NCBI GenBank assembly: GCA_963713275.1
Contig: CAVQLG010000029.1
Span: forward strand, 1 to 64,000
Length of the DNA: 64,000 nt
Origin: CAIWHR01 sp963713275
Lineage (GTDB): Bacteria; Pseudomonadota; Gammaproteobacteria; Burkholderiales; Casimicrobiaceae
Direction of reading: 5' to 3'
Part shown: positions 28,314 to 38,395 of the stretch, one piece after another
Layout of the letters: each line of letters opens with the position of its first letter
Position numbering within the stretch: the first letter of the stretch is position 1
The notes under the pieces: generated by a model
Databases searched by the model: none
Seen by the model: only the letters and a program-made list of their open reading frames with translations
Told to the model about the DNA's origin: nothing
Program-made: the position numbers and the translations under genes

Positions 28314-29837
28314 ATGCCGCCCCCGCCCGCCTTCGCCGTCGCGATCGGTTCGCCCCCTGCCGCCGCGTCGCGCCCAGCGCTGGCGCTCGTCTTCGGCGCC
28401 AGCGGCTACGTGGGCAGCAACCTCGTCCCCGCGCTGCAGGCCACGGCGGTGCGCGTGCGTGCCGCCGCGCGCAACCGCAAGGTGCTCGAAGCGCGCGAGT
28501 GGAAGGACGTCGAGCTGGTCGAGGCCGACGCCCTCGCGCCAGCGACGCTGGCGGCAGCGCTCGACGGCGTCGACGTCGCCTACTACCTCGTCCACTCGAT
28601 GGGCGCCGGCCGCGACTTCGGCCGGCTCGACCTCGAGGCGGCGTCGAACTTCGCCCGCGCGGCCGCCGACGCCGGCGTGCGCCGGATCGTCTACCTCGGC
28701 GGGTTGGTGCCCCCCGGGGCCGACTCCGAGCACCTCGTCTCGCGCAAGGAAACCGGCGACCGGCTGCGCGCAGGCCCGGTGCCGGTGACCGAGATCCGCG
28801 CCGGCATCATCGTCGGGCCCGGCTCGGCCGCGTACGAGGTGATGCGCGACCTCGTCTACCACCTGCCGGTGATGGTGACCCCGAAGTGGGTGCAATCGCG
28901 CTCGGCGCCCATCGCGCTGCCGAACCTGCTGCACTACCTGGTCGCCGTCGCGGCGCGTCCGGAGGCCGAAGGGATGATCTACGACGCCGGCGGCCCGGAG
29001 ATCCTGTCCTACGAGGCGATGATGCTCGCCTTCGGCGCGGTCATCGGACGGCGCCCGCGGATCCTGCGCGTGCCCGTGCTCTCGCCCAAGCTGTCGTCGT
29101 ACTGGCTGGGCCTCGTCACCGCGGTGCCGGCGAGCATTGCGCGAGCGCTGATCGGCGGGCTCAAGCACGACATCCTGCCCGACGACGCGAGGCTGCGGGC
29201 GCTGGTGCCGCAGCGCCTGCTCACGTTCCGCGAGGCGGTCGAGGCCGCCCTCGCCGCCGAGCGCGCCCACGCGGTCACGGCCCGCTGGACCGAGGGCACG
29301 ATGATGTACCGCGCGTACCGTCCCGACTACGCGTTCTACGCCAAGAAAGCAGCCGGCCACGCCGACACGCGAGCGTCCCCCGAGGCGTTGTGGCAGGTGG
29401 TGACGAGCCTCGGGGGCGCCAATCGGTACTTCTACATGAACGGGCTGTGGACGCTGCGCGAACTCGCCGACTGGCTGCTCGGCGGCCCGGGATTCACGCG
29501 CGGCCGCCGCGATCCGACCGACCTCCGCCTGGGCGACGGAATCGACTACTGGACCGTGATCGGGCTCGAGCGCAACCGCCGGCTCACGCTCCATTTCGGG
29601 ATGAAGGCGCCGGGCTCGGGCATCCTCGAATTCGAGATCGAGCCGCTGCCCGACGGCCGCACGCGGCTCACCGAGACCGCGTACTGGCACCCGCAGGGGG
29701 TATGGGGATTGCTGTACTGGGCGGTGTTGGTCCCCTTCCACCTGTTCATCTTCAAGGGCATGACGCGTGCGATGGCGCGCCGGGCGGAAGCGCTCGCCTG
29801 CGCGCGCTCACTCATCGGCGACGGCCGCCGCGAATAG
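28314..29837 (+). CDS. NAD(P)-binding epimerase-like protein with C-terminal DUF2867
   Basis: About 507 residues. The N-terminal Rossmann fold shows VFGASGYVGSNLVPAL near residue 24 and YYLVHSMGAGRDF; the C-terminal ~160 residues match DUF2867 (YFYMNGLWTLRELADW, GDGIDYWTVIGLE) and end with a hydrophobic helix (WGLLYWAVLVPFHLFIF) that may anchor it. Atypical short-chain dehydrogenase; substrate unknown. ATG 28314 follows the nuclease by 15 bases, so it may share its message. A GTG at 28311 is an equal start choice. Confidence 0.8.
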   Translation: MPPPPAFAVAIGSPPAAASRPALALVFGASGYVGSNLVPALQATAVRVRAAARNRKVLEAREWKDVELVEADALAPATLAAALDGVDVAYYLVHSMGAGRDFGRLDLEAASNFARAAADAGVRRIVYLGGLVPPGADSEHLVSRKETGDRLRAGPVPVTEIRAGIIVGPGSAAYEVMRDLVYHLPVMVTPKWVQSRSAPIALPNLLHYLVAVAARPEAEGMIYDAGGPEILSYEAMMLAFGAVIGRRPRILRVPVLSPKLSSYWLGLVTAVPASIARALIGGLKHDILPDDARLRALVPQRLLTFREAVEAALAAERAHAVTARWTEGTMMYRAYRPDYAFYAKKAAGHADTRASPEALWQVVTSLGGANRYFYMNGLWTLRELADWLLGGPGFTRGRRDPTDLRLGDGIDYWTVIGLERNRRLTLHFGMKAPGSGILEFEIEPLPDGRTRLTETAYWHPQGVWGLLYWAVLVPFHLFIFKGMTRAMARRAEALACARSLIGDGRRE

Positions 29838-29848
29838 GCCTGCCTCTT

Positions 29849-30418
29849 CTAGCTCGGCCCATTGGCCTCTCGCTTGCCCCGTGGCTCGATCGGGGTGAGG
29901 GCCGGTGCTCGGTCCTCGATCGCCAGCGCGGCGGCATCGCCGCCGGACGATCCGCCCGGTGAGCGTGTCGAATCCCATGGGTTGCGCGTGCGGCCGGCGC
30001 GCCCGCTGACCGTGTCCCAGCGGAACGCGAAGTCTGGCAGGTTGGTGCGGGCCAGCGGGATCGCGCCGGCTTCGCGCAGGCGCGCGACGATCGGCGCGTC
30101 GGCAGCGGCGATCTGGTCGGCCAGCGCCTTGACGCCCCAGGTGGTGGCCGAGCCCTTGACGTCGACGTTCTCCTTGATGGTAAACGGCACGCCGGCGAGC
30201 GGCCCGAGCCGTTCGCCGGCGGCCAGCGCCTTGTCGACGGTGGCGGCCGCAGCGCGGGCCGAGTCGGCCAGCGTCACCGTCACCGCATTCACGGTCCGAT
30301 TGACTTCCTCGATGCGCGCCAGGCAGGCGTCGACCACGTCGCGCGACTTGACCTGGCGGTCTCGGATCATCGCCGCCAGTTCCGCGGCACCCTGGGTGCA
30401 GAGTTCGTTGAGGCTCAT
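29849..30418 (-). pseudogene. Truncated amidase (amidase-signature family)
   Basis: 189 residues starting MSLNELCTQGAAELAAMI, with a good aggagg site upstream. It contains the first third of an amidase: GVPFTIKENVDVKGSATTWG (catalytic lysine region) and the Gly/Ser motif SPGGSSGGDAAALA, which includes the first serine of the Ser-Ser-Lys triad. Directly after that, homology ends and an unrelated short tail leads to a stop. The catalytic serine loop and the remaining ~300 residues are missing, so this is a remnant. Confidence 0.8.
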
Positions 30419-30460
30419 GGTGTGTTCCTCCTGTGGGTTGCGGTCATCGAAGCGCACCGG

Positions 30461-30695
30461 TCAGCGGGTCCCGACCGCGCGCTGCCTGGGATCGATCGCT
30501 CCCGATTCCTCGATGACCTGGAAGCTGCCGTTGCGCGCCTGGCGCAGCACGATCACGCGGCTCGCGTTCAGACTCGACGGTCCCAGACCGGCCATCCCCG
30601 GCATCGGCTGGTAGGCAACGTGCGCTGAACCCGGGGCACTCGCTGAACATGACGTGTGCCGGCGTCGCTTCGCGGGCGGGCGCCAGGTTCATCAC
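30461..30695 (-). pseudogene. Unidentified C-terminal gene remnant
   Basis: Upstream of the amidase fragment on the same strand. Two frames join near 30617 to give EATPAHVMFSECPGFSA, then AYQPMPGMAGLGPSSLN and RVIVLRQARNGSFQVIEESG, ending at TGA 30461-30463. It looks like the C-terminus of a real protein, and the start is missing. I do not recognise the family. Confidence 0.35.
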
Positions 30696-30729
30696 GACGT
30701 CGGCCGGGGCGGGACAACGCGGGCCACGA

Positions 30730-31467
30730 CTACCTTGGCGGGGGCCGTTTGGCCGGGAGGTCCGGCGAGCGGTTTATCACGGCAGGGACTGTGAGCGCGA
30801 GAAGCGTCCTCGATCGGAACTCACGTTGACGCAGGATGCACACGACGAGCAGGGAGCTCGCAACCGAAAGCCAAGGATGAAAGAACCACGCGATGGCCGC
30901 AAGTGCGAAATAGAACGCACGCAGTCCCTGGTTGAAATCCTCTGCCGCGTGGCTTGCGACTTTGGTCATCGTGTCGACGTAGTCATCGTGCTCCTTGGGC
31001 TCGTTCGTGAGCGGCGCGGCGCCAACCAGGACCGTGCAGAAGTGATACTGCCGGATCGACCACGTGAACTTGAAGAACGTATAGACGAAGACGCCGATGA
31101 CGAGGAAGATCTTGACGCGCGAAAACCACTCGGACTCGGGCCGCGCGAAGGGCAGCTCGGCGACGACGTCGACGACGCGATCCGTGGTCCCCAGCATCGC
31201 GACAAGGCCTCCCAGAATCAGGATCGCGGTCGACGCGAAGAAGGTGGCGCTGGTCAGCAGGCTGTTGAACGCGGCGATGTCGGCGATGCGGTTCTCGTGC
31301 TGCAGCACGCGTCGGAACCACTCCCGCCGGTAGAGACGCATCGCCACGACGAGGCTCGCCGTGCGCCGCGCCTTGCGCTTCGCGAAATGGGCGTATCCCG
31401 CCCAACAGGCGATGAACCATGTGAGCACGAAAAGATCGATAACGTGCGTTCTGGCGAAATTCGGCAT
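30730..31467 (-). CDS. DUF599 membrane protein
   Basis: 245 residues with about four membrane helices (LFVLTWFIACWAGYAHF, FFASTAILILGGLVAML, IFLVIGVFVYTFFKFTW, and WLSVASSLLVVCIL) and the conserved SIRQYHFCTVLVGAAP stretch of DUF599. Function unknown. Start ATG 31467 has gggaa upstream. Confidence 0.82.
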   Translation of the reverse strand: MPNFARTHVIDLFVLTWFIACWAGYAHFAKRKARRTASLVVAMRLYRREWFRRVLQHENRIADIAAFNSLLTSATFFASTAILILGGLVAMLGTTDRVVDVVAELPFARPESEWFSRVKIFLVIGVFVYTFFKFTWSIRQYHFCTVLVGAAPLTNEPKEHDDYVDTMTKVASHAAEDFNQGLRAFYFALAAIAWFFHPWLSVASSLLVVCILRQREFRSRTLLALTVPAVINRSPDLPAKRPPPR

Positions 31468-31868
31468 ATCGTTCCCTTTCCCAAGCGCCCGCGCGCGCTC
31501 CTGCGTTGCACTCGCCCCGCGTCAACCCGGACGCAATGCCACTGCCCCCGAGGTGGTCGGGACGCGGTGTCGAATCAGCGTAGCACGTCGTTGGACGTCT
31601 TGAAGGGGGCGGGGAGCCCGGCGCGATCCCGCGCGCGGCGCATGGGCTCCAGCGCGCCGGCGCAGCAGTGAGGGTGGACACCAGGGGGGCGCCCCGGGGG
31701 TGTTATCTTCCGCAGTGGCCGCAGGGGCAGTCGCAGCGGCTGGAAACCGGTGGATGCGGCGGGAACTGCGTGCGGAACCGGATTGCCTGATTCAGGGTCA
31801 GTCAGCGTACCCGGACCGACGCCTCATCGGACTCAAGCCGCGCGCAGCGCGGACCTGCAGGGGACTCC
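31468..31868. other. Intergenic region between divergent genes
   Basis: About 400 bases. No plausible gene. A GC-only inverted repeat near 31684-31698 (ggggggcgccccggggg) is followed by gttatc at 31701-31706, a weak -10 for selO. Confidence 0.35.
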
Positions 31869-33422
31869 TTGGCAATCGTTCAGAATCGGGCAGCAGATCG
31901 ACCGCTGGCTTCCGCCGCCAGCTTCCGCTTCGACAACTCCTTCGCCCGGGAGCTCGAGGGTTTCTACGTGCCCTGGCGCCCGACCGCCGTGCCTGCCCCG
32001 CGCCTCCTGTTCCTCAATCGTTCCCTGGCGACCGAACTCGGCCTCGACGTCGTGGCGCTGGACGATGCCGGATGGGCGGCGACGTTCGGCGGCAACGCGT
32101 TGCCCGAAGGCGCGGAACCGCTGGCCCAGGCCTATGCGGGCCACCAGTTCGGCGGCTTCTCGCCCCAGCTCGGCGATGGTCGCGCATTGCTTCTCGGCGA
32201 GGTGGTCGACCGCGAAGGTCGCCGGCGGGACATCGCTTTCAAGGGGTCCGGCCGCACTCCTTTCGCCCGCAACGGCGACGGCAAGGCCGCCGTCGGGCCC
32301 ATGCTGCGCGAAGTTCTGATCGGCGAGGCCATGCACGCGCTGGGCATCCCGACTACCCGGGCGCTGGCGGTCGTGGCGACGGGCGAGCGCGTCGAACGCG
32401 AGCGCTCGCTGCCTGGCGCCGTGTTGACGCGGGTGGCGGCAAGCCACATCCGCGTCGGGACCTTCGAGTTCTTTGCCGCGCGGGGGGACGTCGAACGTGT
32501 GCGCAGACTCGCCGAGTACACGCTCGCGCGGCACGACCCCGCCTTGGCGAGCTCACCCGATCCGTTCCTCGCGCTGCTGCAGGCCGCGGCGCAACGCCAG
32601 GCGGCGCTGGTCGCCCGGTGGATGAACGTGGGCTTCATCCACGGCGTGATGAACACCGACAACATGGCGATATCGGGCGAGACGATCGATTACGGTCCCT
32701 GCGCCTTCATGGAAGCCTACGAACCCGGCGCGGTGTTCAGTTCCATCGACCACACAGGACGCTACGCGTTCGCCAACCAGCCTGACATCGCGGTCTGGAA
32801 CCTCGCACGCCTGGCCGAGGCGCTGCTGCCGCTGATCTCCGATCGTGCCGAGCAGGCCGTGGCGATGGCCACCGAGGTCCTGTCTGCCTTCCCCGCGGAG
32901 TACCGCAGGCACCTGCTGCGCGGACAGCGCGCCAAGCTGGGCCTTCGCGCAGGCGAACCGGAGGACGACCGCGCCGACGCCGCGCTGGCCGAGGACTGGC
33001 TGGCCCTGCTGCACGCCGACCGAGTCGATTTCACGCTCGGGTGGCGCAGGCTTGCCGATGCCGCAACGGGTGACCAAGTTCCGCTGCGCGCGCTATTCTC
33101 GGACGCGGGCGCACTGGACGCGTGGCTGGCGCGCTGGCAGGCCCGCTGCGCAAGCGAGGACAGCCGCGCAGGGACGAATCCAGCGCGGGCCGGAGTGGCA
33201 CGCGCCGAAGGGATGCGCCGCGTCAACCCCGTGGTGATTCCCCGTAACCACCGCGTGGAGGAGGCGCTGGCGGCGGCGTCGGACGCAGGCGACCTTGGGC
33301 CCTTCGAGCGCTTGCTCGAGGCCCTCGGGCAGCCGTACGACGATGTTCGCGAACGGGCCGGTTACGCCGAGCCGGCGCCCGCCCACGTCACCGAGGGCTA
33401 CCGCACCTTCTGCGGAACCTGA
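31869..33422 (+). CDS. selO: Protein adenylyltransferase SelO (YdiU/UPF0061)
   Basis: 517 residues. SelO is a pseudokinase-fold enzyme that transfers AMP to Ser/Thr/Tyr of target proteins and links to oxidative-stress responses. Visible family motifs: AYAGHQFGGFSPQLGDGRA, FKGSGRTPFARNGDG, the metal-binding region MNTDNMAISGETIDYGPC and the terminal TFCGT carrying the conserved C-terminal cysteine (selenocysteine in animals). TTG 31869 is the apparent start, since family similarity begins soon after at SFRFDNSFAREL. Confidence 0.92.
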   Translation: MAIVQNRAADRPLASAASFRFDNSFARELEGFYVPWRPTAVPAPRLLFLNRSLATELGLDVVALDDAGWAATFGGNALPEGAEPLAQAYAGHQFGGFSPQLGDGRALLLGEVVDREGRRRDIAFKGSGRTPFARNGDGKAAVGPMLREVLIGEAMHALGIPTTRALAVVATGERVERERSLPGAVLTRVAASHIRVGTFEFFAARGDVERVRRLAEYTLARHDPALASSPDPFLALLQAAAQRQAALVARWMNVGFIHGVMNTDNMAISGETIDYGPCAFMEAYEPGAVFSSIDHTGRYAFANQPDIAVWNLARLAEALLPLISDRAEQAVAMATEVLSAFPAEYRRHLLRGQRAKLGLRAGEPEDDRADAALAEDWLALLHADRVDFTLGWRRLADAATGDQVPLRALFSDAGALDAWLARWQARCASEDSRAGTNPARAGVARAEGMRRVNPVVIPRNHRVEEALAAASDAGDLGPFERLLEALGQPYDDVRERAGYAEPAPAHVTEGYRTFCGT

Positions 33423-33502
33423 TTCGAGATCCCTCAATAGAGCGGCCCCGTGCACGGGCCGGCGGACGAAGACCCGGCAACGCGCCTTGGCGTGCCCGGC
33501 TC

Positions 33503-35290
33503 GTGGCATCGATGCCCTTCACCTATACCTGGTCCTCCATCCTTGGCATCGTCGGCGAGCACAAGGGGGATCTGATCAGCGCCCACATCGTCGCCATCCT
33601 GGCGGCGGTGGCGAGCGTGCCGATCCCCCTCCTGATGCCGTTGCTGGTGGACGAAGTGCTGCTGCACCAGCCCGGTCGCCTGGTGGCCTGGCTGAACAGC
33701 CAGTTCCCTGTCGCCTGGCACGGCCCGGTGCTGTACATCAGCGCGCTGCTGGCGCTTACGCTGGCACTGCGGCTGGCCGCGCTGATCCTGGGCGTCTGGC
33801 AGGGTCGCAGCTTCACCCTGATCGCCAAGGACGTGGTCTTCCGCATGCGCGAGCAGATGCTGCTGCGCTTGAGCCGCATCGCCATGTCGGAGTACGAAAC
33901 GCTGGGCAGCGGCGCAGTCGCATCGCACTTCGTCAAGGACCTGGACGCGATAGACACGTTCATCGGCGTCTCGGTATCGAAGTTCCTGGTGGCGCTGCTG
34001 TCGATCGTCGGTACTGCCGTCGTTCTGCTCTGGATGCACTGGCAGCTGGCGCTGTTCATCCTGCTGCTCAACCCGGCAGTCATCTATTTCACGATGGTGC
34101 TGGGCAACCGCGTGAAGACCCTCAAGAAGCGCGAGAACAGCGCCTTCGAGCTATTCCAGCAGGCGCTGACCGAAACCCTGGACGCCATCCAGCAGCTGCG
34201 CGCCGTCAACCGCGAACGTCATTACATCGCCCGGGTGGTCGACCGGGCGCGCGGGATCCGCACCCACGCCGCCGCCTTCTCGTGGAAGAGCGATGCAGCC
34301 GGGCGCCTGTCCTTCGTGGTGTTTCTGTTCGGCTTCGACATATTCCGCGCCATCAGCATGCTGATGGTCGTCTACTCCGATCTCAGCATCGGCCAGATGA
34401 TGGCGGTGTTCGGCTACCTCTGGTTCATGATGGGGCCAGTGCAGGAAATCCTCGGCATCCAATACGCCTTCTACGCCGCGAAGGCCGCTTTGGCACGCAT
34501 CAACCGGTTGCTCGAACTGCGGGAAGAGCCGCATTATCCACACCAGAAGGATCCTTTCGCGGGCAAGCATACGGTCGGGGTCGAGGTGCAAGGCGTCCGC
34601 TTCAGCTATGCAGAGTCCCCCGTGCTGAACGGCGTGAGCCTCAAGATCCGGCCCGGGGAAAAGGTCGCGCTGGTGGGTGCCTCCGGCGGCGGCAAGTCGA
34701 CGCTCGTCCAGGTGGTGCTGGGCATGTATCCGCCCAACTCCGGCACGGTGATCTTCGACGGCGTGCCGATGACCGAGATCGGCATGGAAGTCGTGCGCAG
34801 CCACGTCGCCACCGTGCTGCAGCACCCGGCGCTATTCAACGACACGGTGCGCATGAACCTGACCCTGGGCCGCGAACTCGCCGACGAAGCGCTATGGCGG
34901 GCCCTGGACGTCGCGCAGCTGGCCGATACCGTGCGCGCGCTGCCGTATGGCCTCGATACCGTCGTTGGCCGCCAGGGCGTGCGCCTTTCCGGGGGCCAGC
35001 GCCAGCGTCTGGCGATCGCTCGCATGGTGCTGTCGGACCCCCAGGTCGTGATCTTGGACGAGGCCACCTCAGCGCTCGACGCCGAAACCGAGGCGAGACT
35101 GCATGAGGCGCTGCGTGAGTTCCTCAAGAACCGCACGACGCTTATCATTGCCCATCGCCTGAGCGCGGTGAAGCAAGCTGACCGCGCGTACGTATTCGAT
35201 GGTGGTGAGATCATCGAGGAAGGCCGGCACGATGAGCTGATCCAGGGTGACGGGCTGTACAGCCGGCTCTATGGGCAACTGCAGCACTGA
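33503..35290 (+). CDS. ABC transporter, fused permease and ATPase (exporter type)
   Basis: 595 residues (or 592 from ATG 33512). Six membrane helices occupy the N-terminal 310 residues; the ATPase has Walker A GASGGGKST near 391, signature LSGGQRQR near 495, Walker B VILDEATSALD near 516 and the H-loop IIAHRLS. This is a half-size type IV exporter working as a homodimer, of the MsbA/multidrug-peptide class. No accessory adaptor is adjacent and the substrate is unknown. Base use is slightly less GC-biased than the flanking genes. Confidence 0.9.
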   Translation: MASMPFTYTWSSILGIVGEHKGDLISAHIVAILAAVASVPIPLLMPLLVDEVLLHQPGRLVAWLNSQFPVAWHGPVLYISALLALTLALRLAALILGVWQGRSFTLIAKDVVFRMREQMLLRLSRIAMSEYETLGSGAVASHFVKDLDAIDTFIGVSVSKFLVALLSIVGTAVVLLWMHWQLALFILLLNPAVIYFTMVLGNRVKTLKKRENSAFELFQQALTETLDAIQQLRAVNRERHYIARVVDRARGIRTHAAAFSWKSDAAGRLSFVVFLFGFDIFRAISMLMVVYSDLSIGQMMAVFGYLWFMMGPVQEILGIQYAFYAAKAALARINRLLELREEPHYPHQKDPFAGKHTVGVEVQGVRFSYAESPVLNGVSLKIRPGEKVALVGASGGGKSTLVQVVLGMYPPNSGTVIFDGVPMTEIGMEVVRSHVATVLQHPALFNDTVRMNLTLGRELADEALWRALDVAQLADTVRALPYGLDTVVGRQGVRLSGGQRQRLAIARMVLSDPQVVILDEATSALDAETEARLHEALREFLKNRTTLIIAHRLSAVKQADRAYVFDGGEIIEEGRHDELIQGDGLYSRLYGQLQH

Positions 35291-35487
35291 GCGATCATGC
35301 TTGGTCGAGGTTCGGGTCCGGCAGGGGTGCTTCGGGCGGTTGCGGCCCTGGGCTGGGCACGGGTCGCCAGCGGGCATCGGTTGCGTCCGGGACGGGTTTG
35401 CTGCCGGCAAGGCGCCTCGGCGCCCTTGAAGCCTGAAGTTGGTCTGCCCGGGATGCTCAGAGGGCGAGCGCAGATAAGGGGTGTCCG

Positions 35488-36569
35488 ATGATGAGTACAG
35501 CAAGGCGTACGCCGACGAGTGCCATTCGTGTTGCCGCCGTAGTGGCGCTCGCGGCGTGCGCGACGTGGCTTGCCGCCTGCGCGGGAGCGCCGGAAGGGCG
35601 CGGGAGGCGCGTTTGTCGAGTCCTGGTCGGCACGCAGCCAGGCGGCGCTGGTCGAGGCCAATCTGGTTCCACCGGCGGGCGCTTACGACACCCGCTACTT
35701 CCAGTGGATCGACCGCGAGCGGCAGCGCGAGGTGCTGGCCAAGCTCTACCTGCCTCGCGCGGGGGCGCGCCGCGCGCCGGTCCCGCTGGTGGTCTTTTCG
35801 CACGGCATGGGCGGTTCGCGCGAGGGCTATTCCTATCTCGGCGCGAATTGGGCGGCGCACGGCTATGCCAGCCTGCACCTGCAGCACGCCGGCAGCGACA
35901 GCCGCCTGTGGAGTGGAAACCCGTTTGACATGGTGTCCCGACTGCAATCCGCAGCGAGCGAGGTCGAGGCCGTCAACCGCGTGCGCGACCTTCACTTCGC
36001 CCTTGACGAGGTGCTCGCTGATCCGCAGCTTGCCGACGCGGTCGATGCTGGGCGGATTCTTGCTGCGGGTCATTCCTATGGTGCCAACACGGTCTTGCTG
36101 GCCGCCGGAGCGCAGTTCGCGCGAGCGCAAGGAACGGTCAGTTACCGCGACAGCCGTATCGTCGGCGGCGTCATCATCAGTGCGCCTCCCTTCCACGGCG
36201 AACCTGATCCGGAGGCCGTCGTGCGGCCGATCGGCATCCCGACGCTGCACATCACGGCGACGGGCGACGAGATCCGGATTCCCGGCTACTTCTCCGGCTA
36301 CGAGGACCGGGTGCGCGTCTTTGCGGCGACCGGCAGTGCGCGCAAGGCGCTCGTGGCGTTTCGTGACGGTTCGCACAGCATGTTTACCGACCGCCTGGGC
36401 GCGGGCGGACGCGACCTCAATCCGCTGGTGAAGGCGGCCACCGTCGATCTGACGCTGGCCTTTTTCGAGGAAGTGCTGGGCGGCGCGAACGGATTGCTCG
36501 CCGCGCGCTCCGCGGGCTTACGACGGTCTGCTCGCCCGCTGGCTGTTCGAATCCCCGGCCGCTCCGTGA
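35488..36569 (+). CDS. Lipoprotein dienelactone/PAF-acetylhydrolase-like hydrolase (two frameshifts)
   Basis: The N-terminus has a signal peptide ending in the lipobox WLAACAG, so the mature protein should be a membrane-anchored lipoprotein. After a frame change near 35605 the hydrolase domain follows: VFSHGMGGSREGYSYLG, nucleophile GHSYGANT, and the histidine region DGSHSMFTD. A second frame change near 36505 gives the tail AYDGLLARWLFES and the stop at 36567, which overlaps the next start (TGATG). About 360 residues. Family resembles predicted dienelactone hydrolases (COG4188); substrate unknown. Confidence 0.75.
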
Positions 36570-37339
36570 TGGCCGAATCCCTGTTGCTGACCGCGACACA
36601 GGTGTCCACTTTCAGGGGCGGGCTGTTGCTCACCCGGGCGAGCGGCTTCTTCTTTGCGCGAGAAGGCAGGCTGTTTCTCATCACCAGCCGCCACGTGGTC
36701 TACGACGAGCCGAGCGGGCACTTTCCTGACCGCATCGAGCTCGTCCTTCATGTCGACGAGGCGAACCTGACGCGGGTCGTCGGCTTTTCGGTCCTGTTGT
36801 ACAGGGACGGCCGCGCCGTATGGCGGCAGGGCGCCGACTCGGCAGGCGGAGATCGACGTCGCGGTCATCGAACTCGAGCGCGGCGCCCTGCCCGATCCGC
36901 TGTTCCTGCGGGCCTTCACCCCGCAGCACCTGCAGGCTTCGTTGCAGGATATCGAGGTGGGCGCGCCGCTGCTGATCGTAGGATTCCCGCTGGGGTTCTT
37001 CGATACGCTCCATCACCTGCCGGTCGTCCGCCAGGCGACGATCGCCTCGTCCTTCGGGGTGAGGTTCCAGGGGCAGGGGTTGTTCCTCACCGACGGACGC
37101 ACGCACCGCGGAACCAGCGGCGCCGCCGTGGTGATGCGCGCGCCGGAATCGGAGCTCACAGACAGCGACCTTCCCTGGAAACTGCTCGGCGTGCACTCGG
37201 GGCGATTGGACATGCGTACGCGCGACCAGCAGCAGGATGAGTGCCTGGGACTGAACTGCGCATGGTACGCGGACATCCTGCTGTCGCTCACGAATCCGCT
37301 GGACGGCGCTCGCGCGGTCGGCGCGACGCCAGAGCATAG
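36569..37339 (+). CDS. Trypsin-like serine protease, cytoplasmic (frameshifted)
   Basis: The chymotrypsin fold is readable with its triad in order: His in LITSRHVVYD, Asp in AEIDVAVIEL, Ser in RGTSGAAVV. A frame change near 36842 lies between His and Asp. No signal peptide is seen, so it may act in the cytoplasm. Translation is coupled to the hydrolase by TGATG. The 3' end is uncertain: the frame runs on past LNCAWYADILLSLTN and the nearest sensible stop (TAG 37337) needs another one-base shift. Confidence 0.65.
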
Positions 37340-37478
37340 GGTGCGTTGGGGGGCGGCCAGCGCTGCGCTTTGTTCACCAGGAGATCGCGCGCGCCGGCAA
37401 CCGCCGGTCCCCCCGCACGTATCGTTGCCGCGCCTTCCCCTCGATCGTGGTCGACCCGACGCGAAGGCCGTGAAAGGC

Positions 37479-38246
37479 CTACTTCGGCTGCAACCGGACC
37501 GCGCCGTCGAGCCGGATCACTTCGCCGTTCAGCATCGCGTTCTCGACGATCTGCCTGACGAGCTGCGCGTACTCGGCGGGCTTGCCGAGCCGCGACGGAA
37601 AGGGAACCACCTTGCCCAGCGCGAGCTGCACTTCCTGCGGCAGCCCCAGCAGCATGGGCGTCTCGAACAGTCCCGGGGCGATCGTCATCACCCGGATGCC
37701 GTTGCGGGCGAGGTCGCGGGCGATCGGCAGCGTCATGCCGACGATTCCGCCCTTCGACGCCGAATAGGCCGCCTGCCCCATCTGCCCGTCGAACGCGGCG
37801 ACCGACGCGGTGTTGACGATCACGCCGCGCTCGCCGCCGGCATTCGGCGCTTGCTTGGCCATCGCTTCGGCGGCGAGCCGGATCATGTTGAAGGTGCCGA
37901 TCAGGTTGATGTTGATCACGCGGGCGAACGTGTCCAGCGGATGCGGCCCTTCCTTGCCCAGGGTCTTCTCGCCGATGGCGATGCCGGCGCAGTTCACGAG
38001 TCCGTGCAGTCCGCCGAACGCGGCCAGCGCGGCACCCACCGCCGCCCTGGCATGGTCTTCGCGCGTGACGTCGCATTCCACGAAGCGGGCATTCCCGCCG
38101 AGCTTGGCCGCAAGCGCTTCGCCCTGCTGTTTCGAGACATCGGCGATGATCGCGTTGCCGCCGGCGGCAACGACCATTTCGACGGTTCCGGCGCCCAGAC
38201 CGGAACTGCCGCCGGTTACGATGAAGGTGGCGTTCTTGATATCCAT
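37479..38246 (-). CDS. Short-chain dehydrogenase, 3-hydroxyacyl-CoA dehydrogenase type II
   Basis: 255 residues. Rossmann motif TGGSSGLGAGT, NAG equivalent VNCAGIA, and the catalytic set Ser (IVNTASVAAF) with YSASKGG. The overall sequence, including GQMGQAAYSASKGG and ETPMLLGLPQEVQ, matches HSD10-like enzymes that oxidise 3-hydroxyacyl-CoA with NAD. Start ATG 38246 (MDIKNATFIVTGG) fits the family. Confidence 0.88.
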   Translation of the reverse strand: MDIKNATFIVTGGSSGLGAGTVEMVVAAGGNAIIADVSKQQGEALAAKLGGNARFVECDVTREDHARAAVGAALAAFGGLHGLVNCAGIAIGEKTLGKEGPHPLDTFARVININLIGTFNMIRLAAEAMAKQAPNAGGERGVIVNTASVAAFDGQMGQAAYSASKGGIVGMTLPIARDLARNGIRVMTIAPGLFETPMLLGLPQEVQLALGKVVPFPSRLGKPAEYAQLVRQIVENAMLNGEVIRLDGAVRLQPK

Positions 38247-38395
38247 ATCGATCCAGAGTGTCGTGGTTGAAAGGACGCCGGCGAGTATATCAGCCTGCCG
38301 GTGGCGCACGAACAACGCGGGCTCTTCGCGGAAGGGCAGGGACGGCTCGCGGGCGAGCACGCGCGCCTCTGCTCAGGTAAGCGGTCACGACGACG

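Noticed and set aside
26808..29741. 977-codon open frame on the minus strand
   Set aside because: Lies opposite the DnaQ-Cho and epimerase genes, whose motifs are unambiguous.
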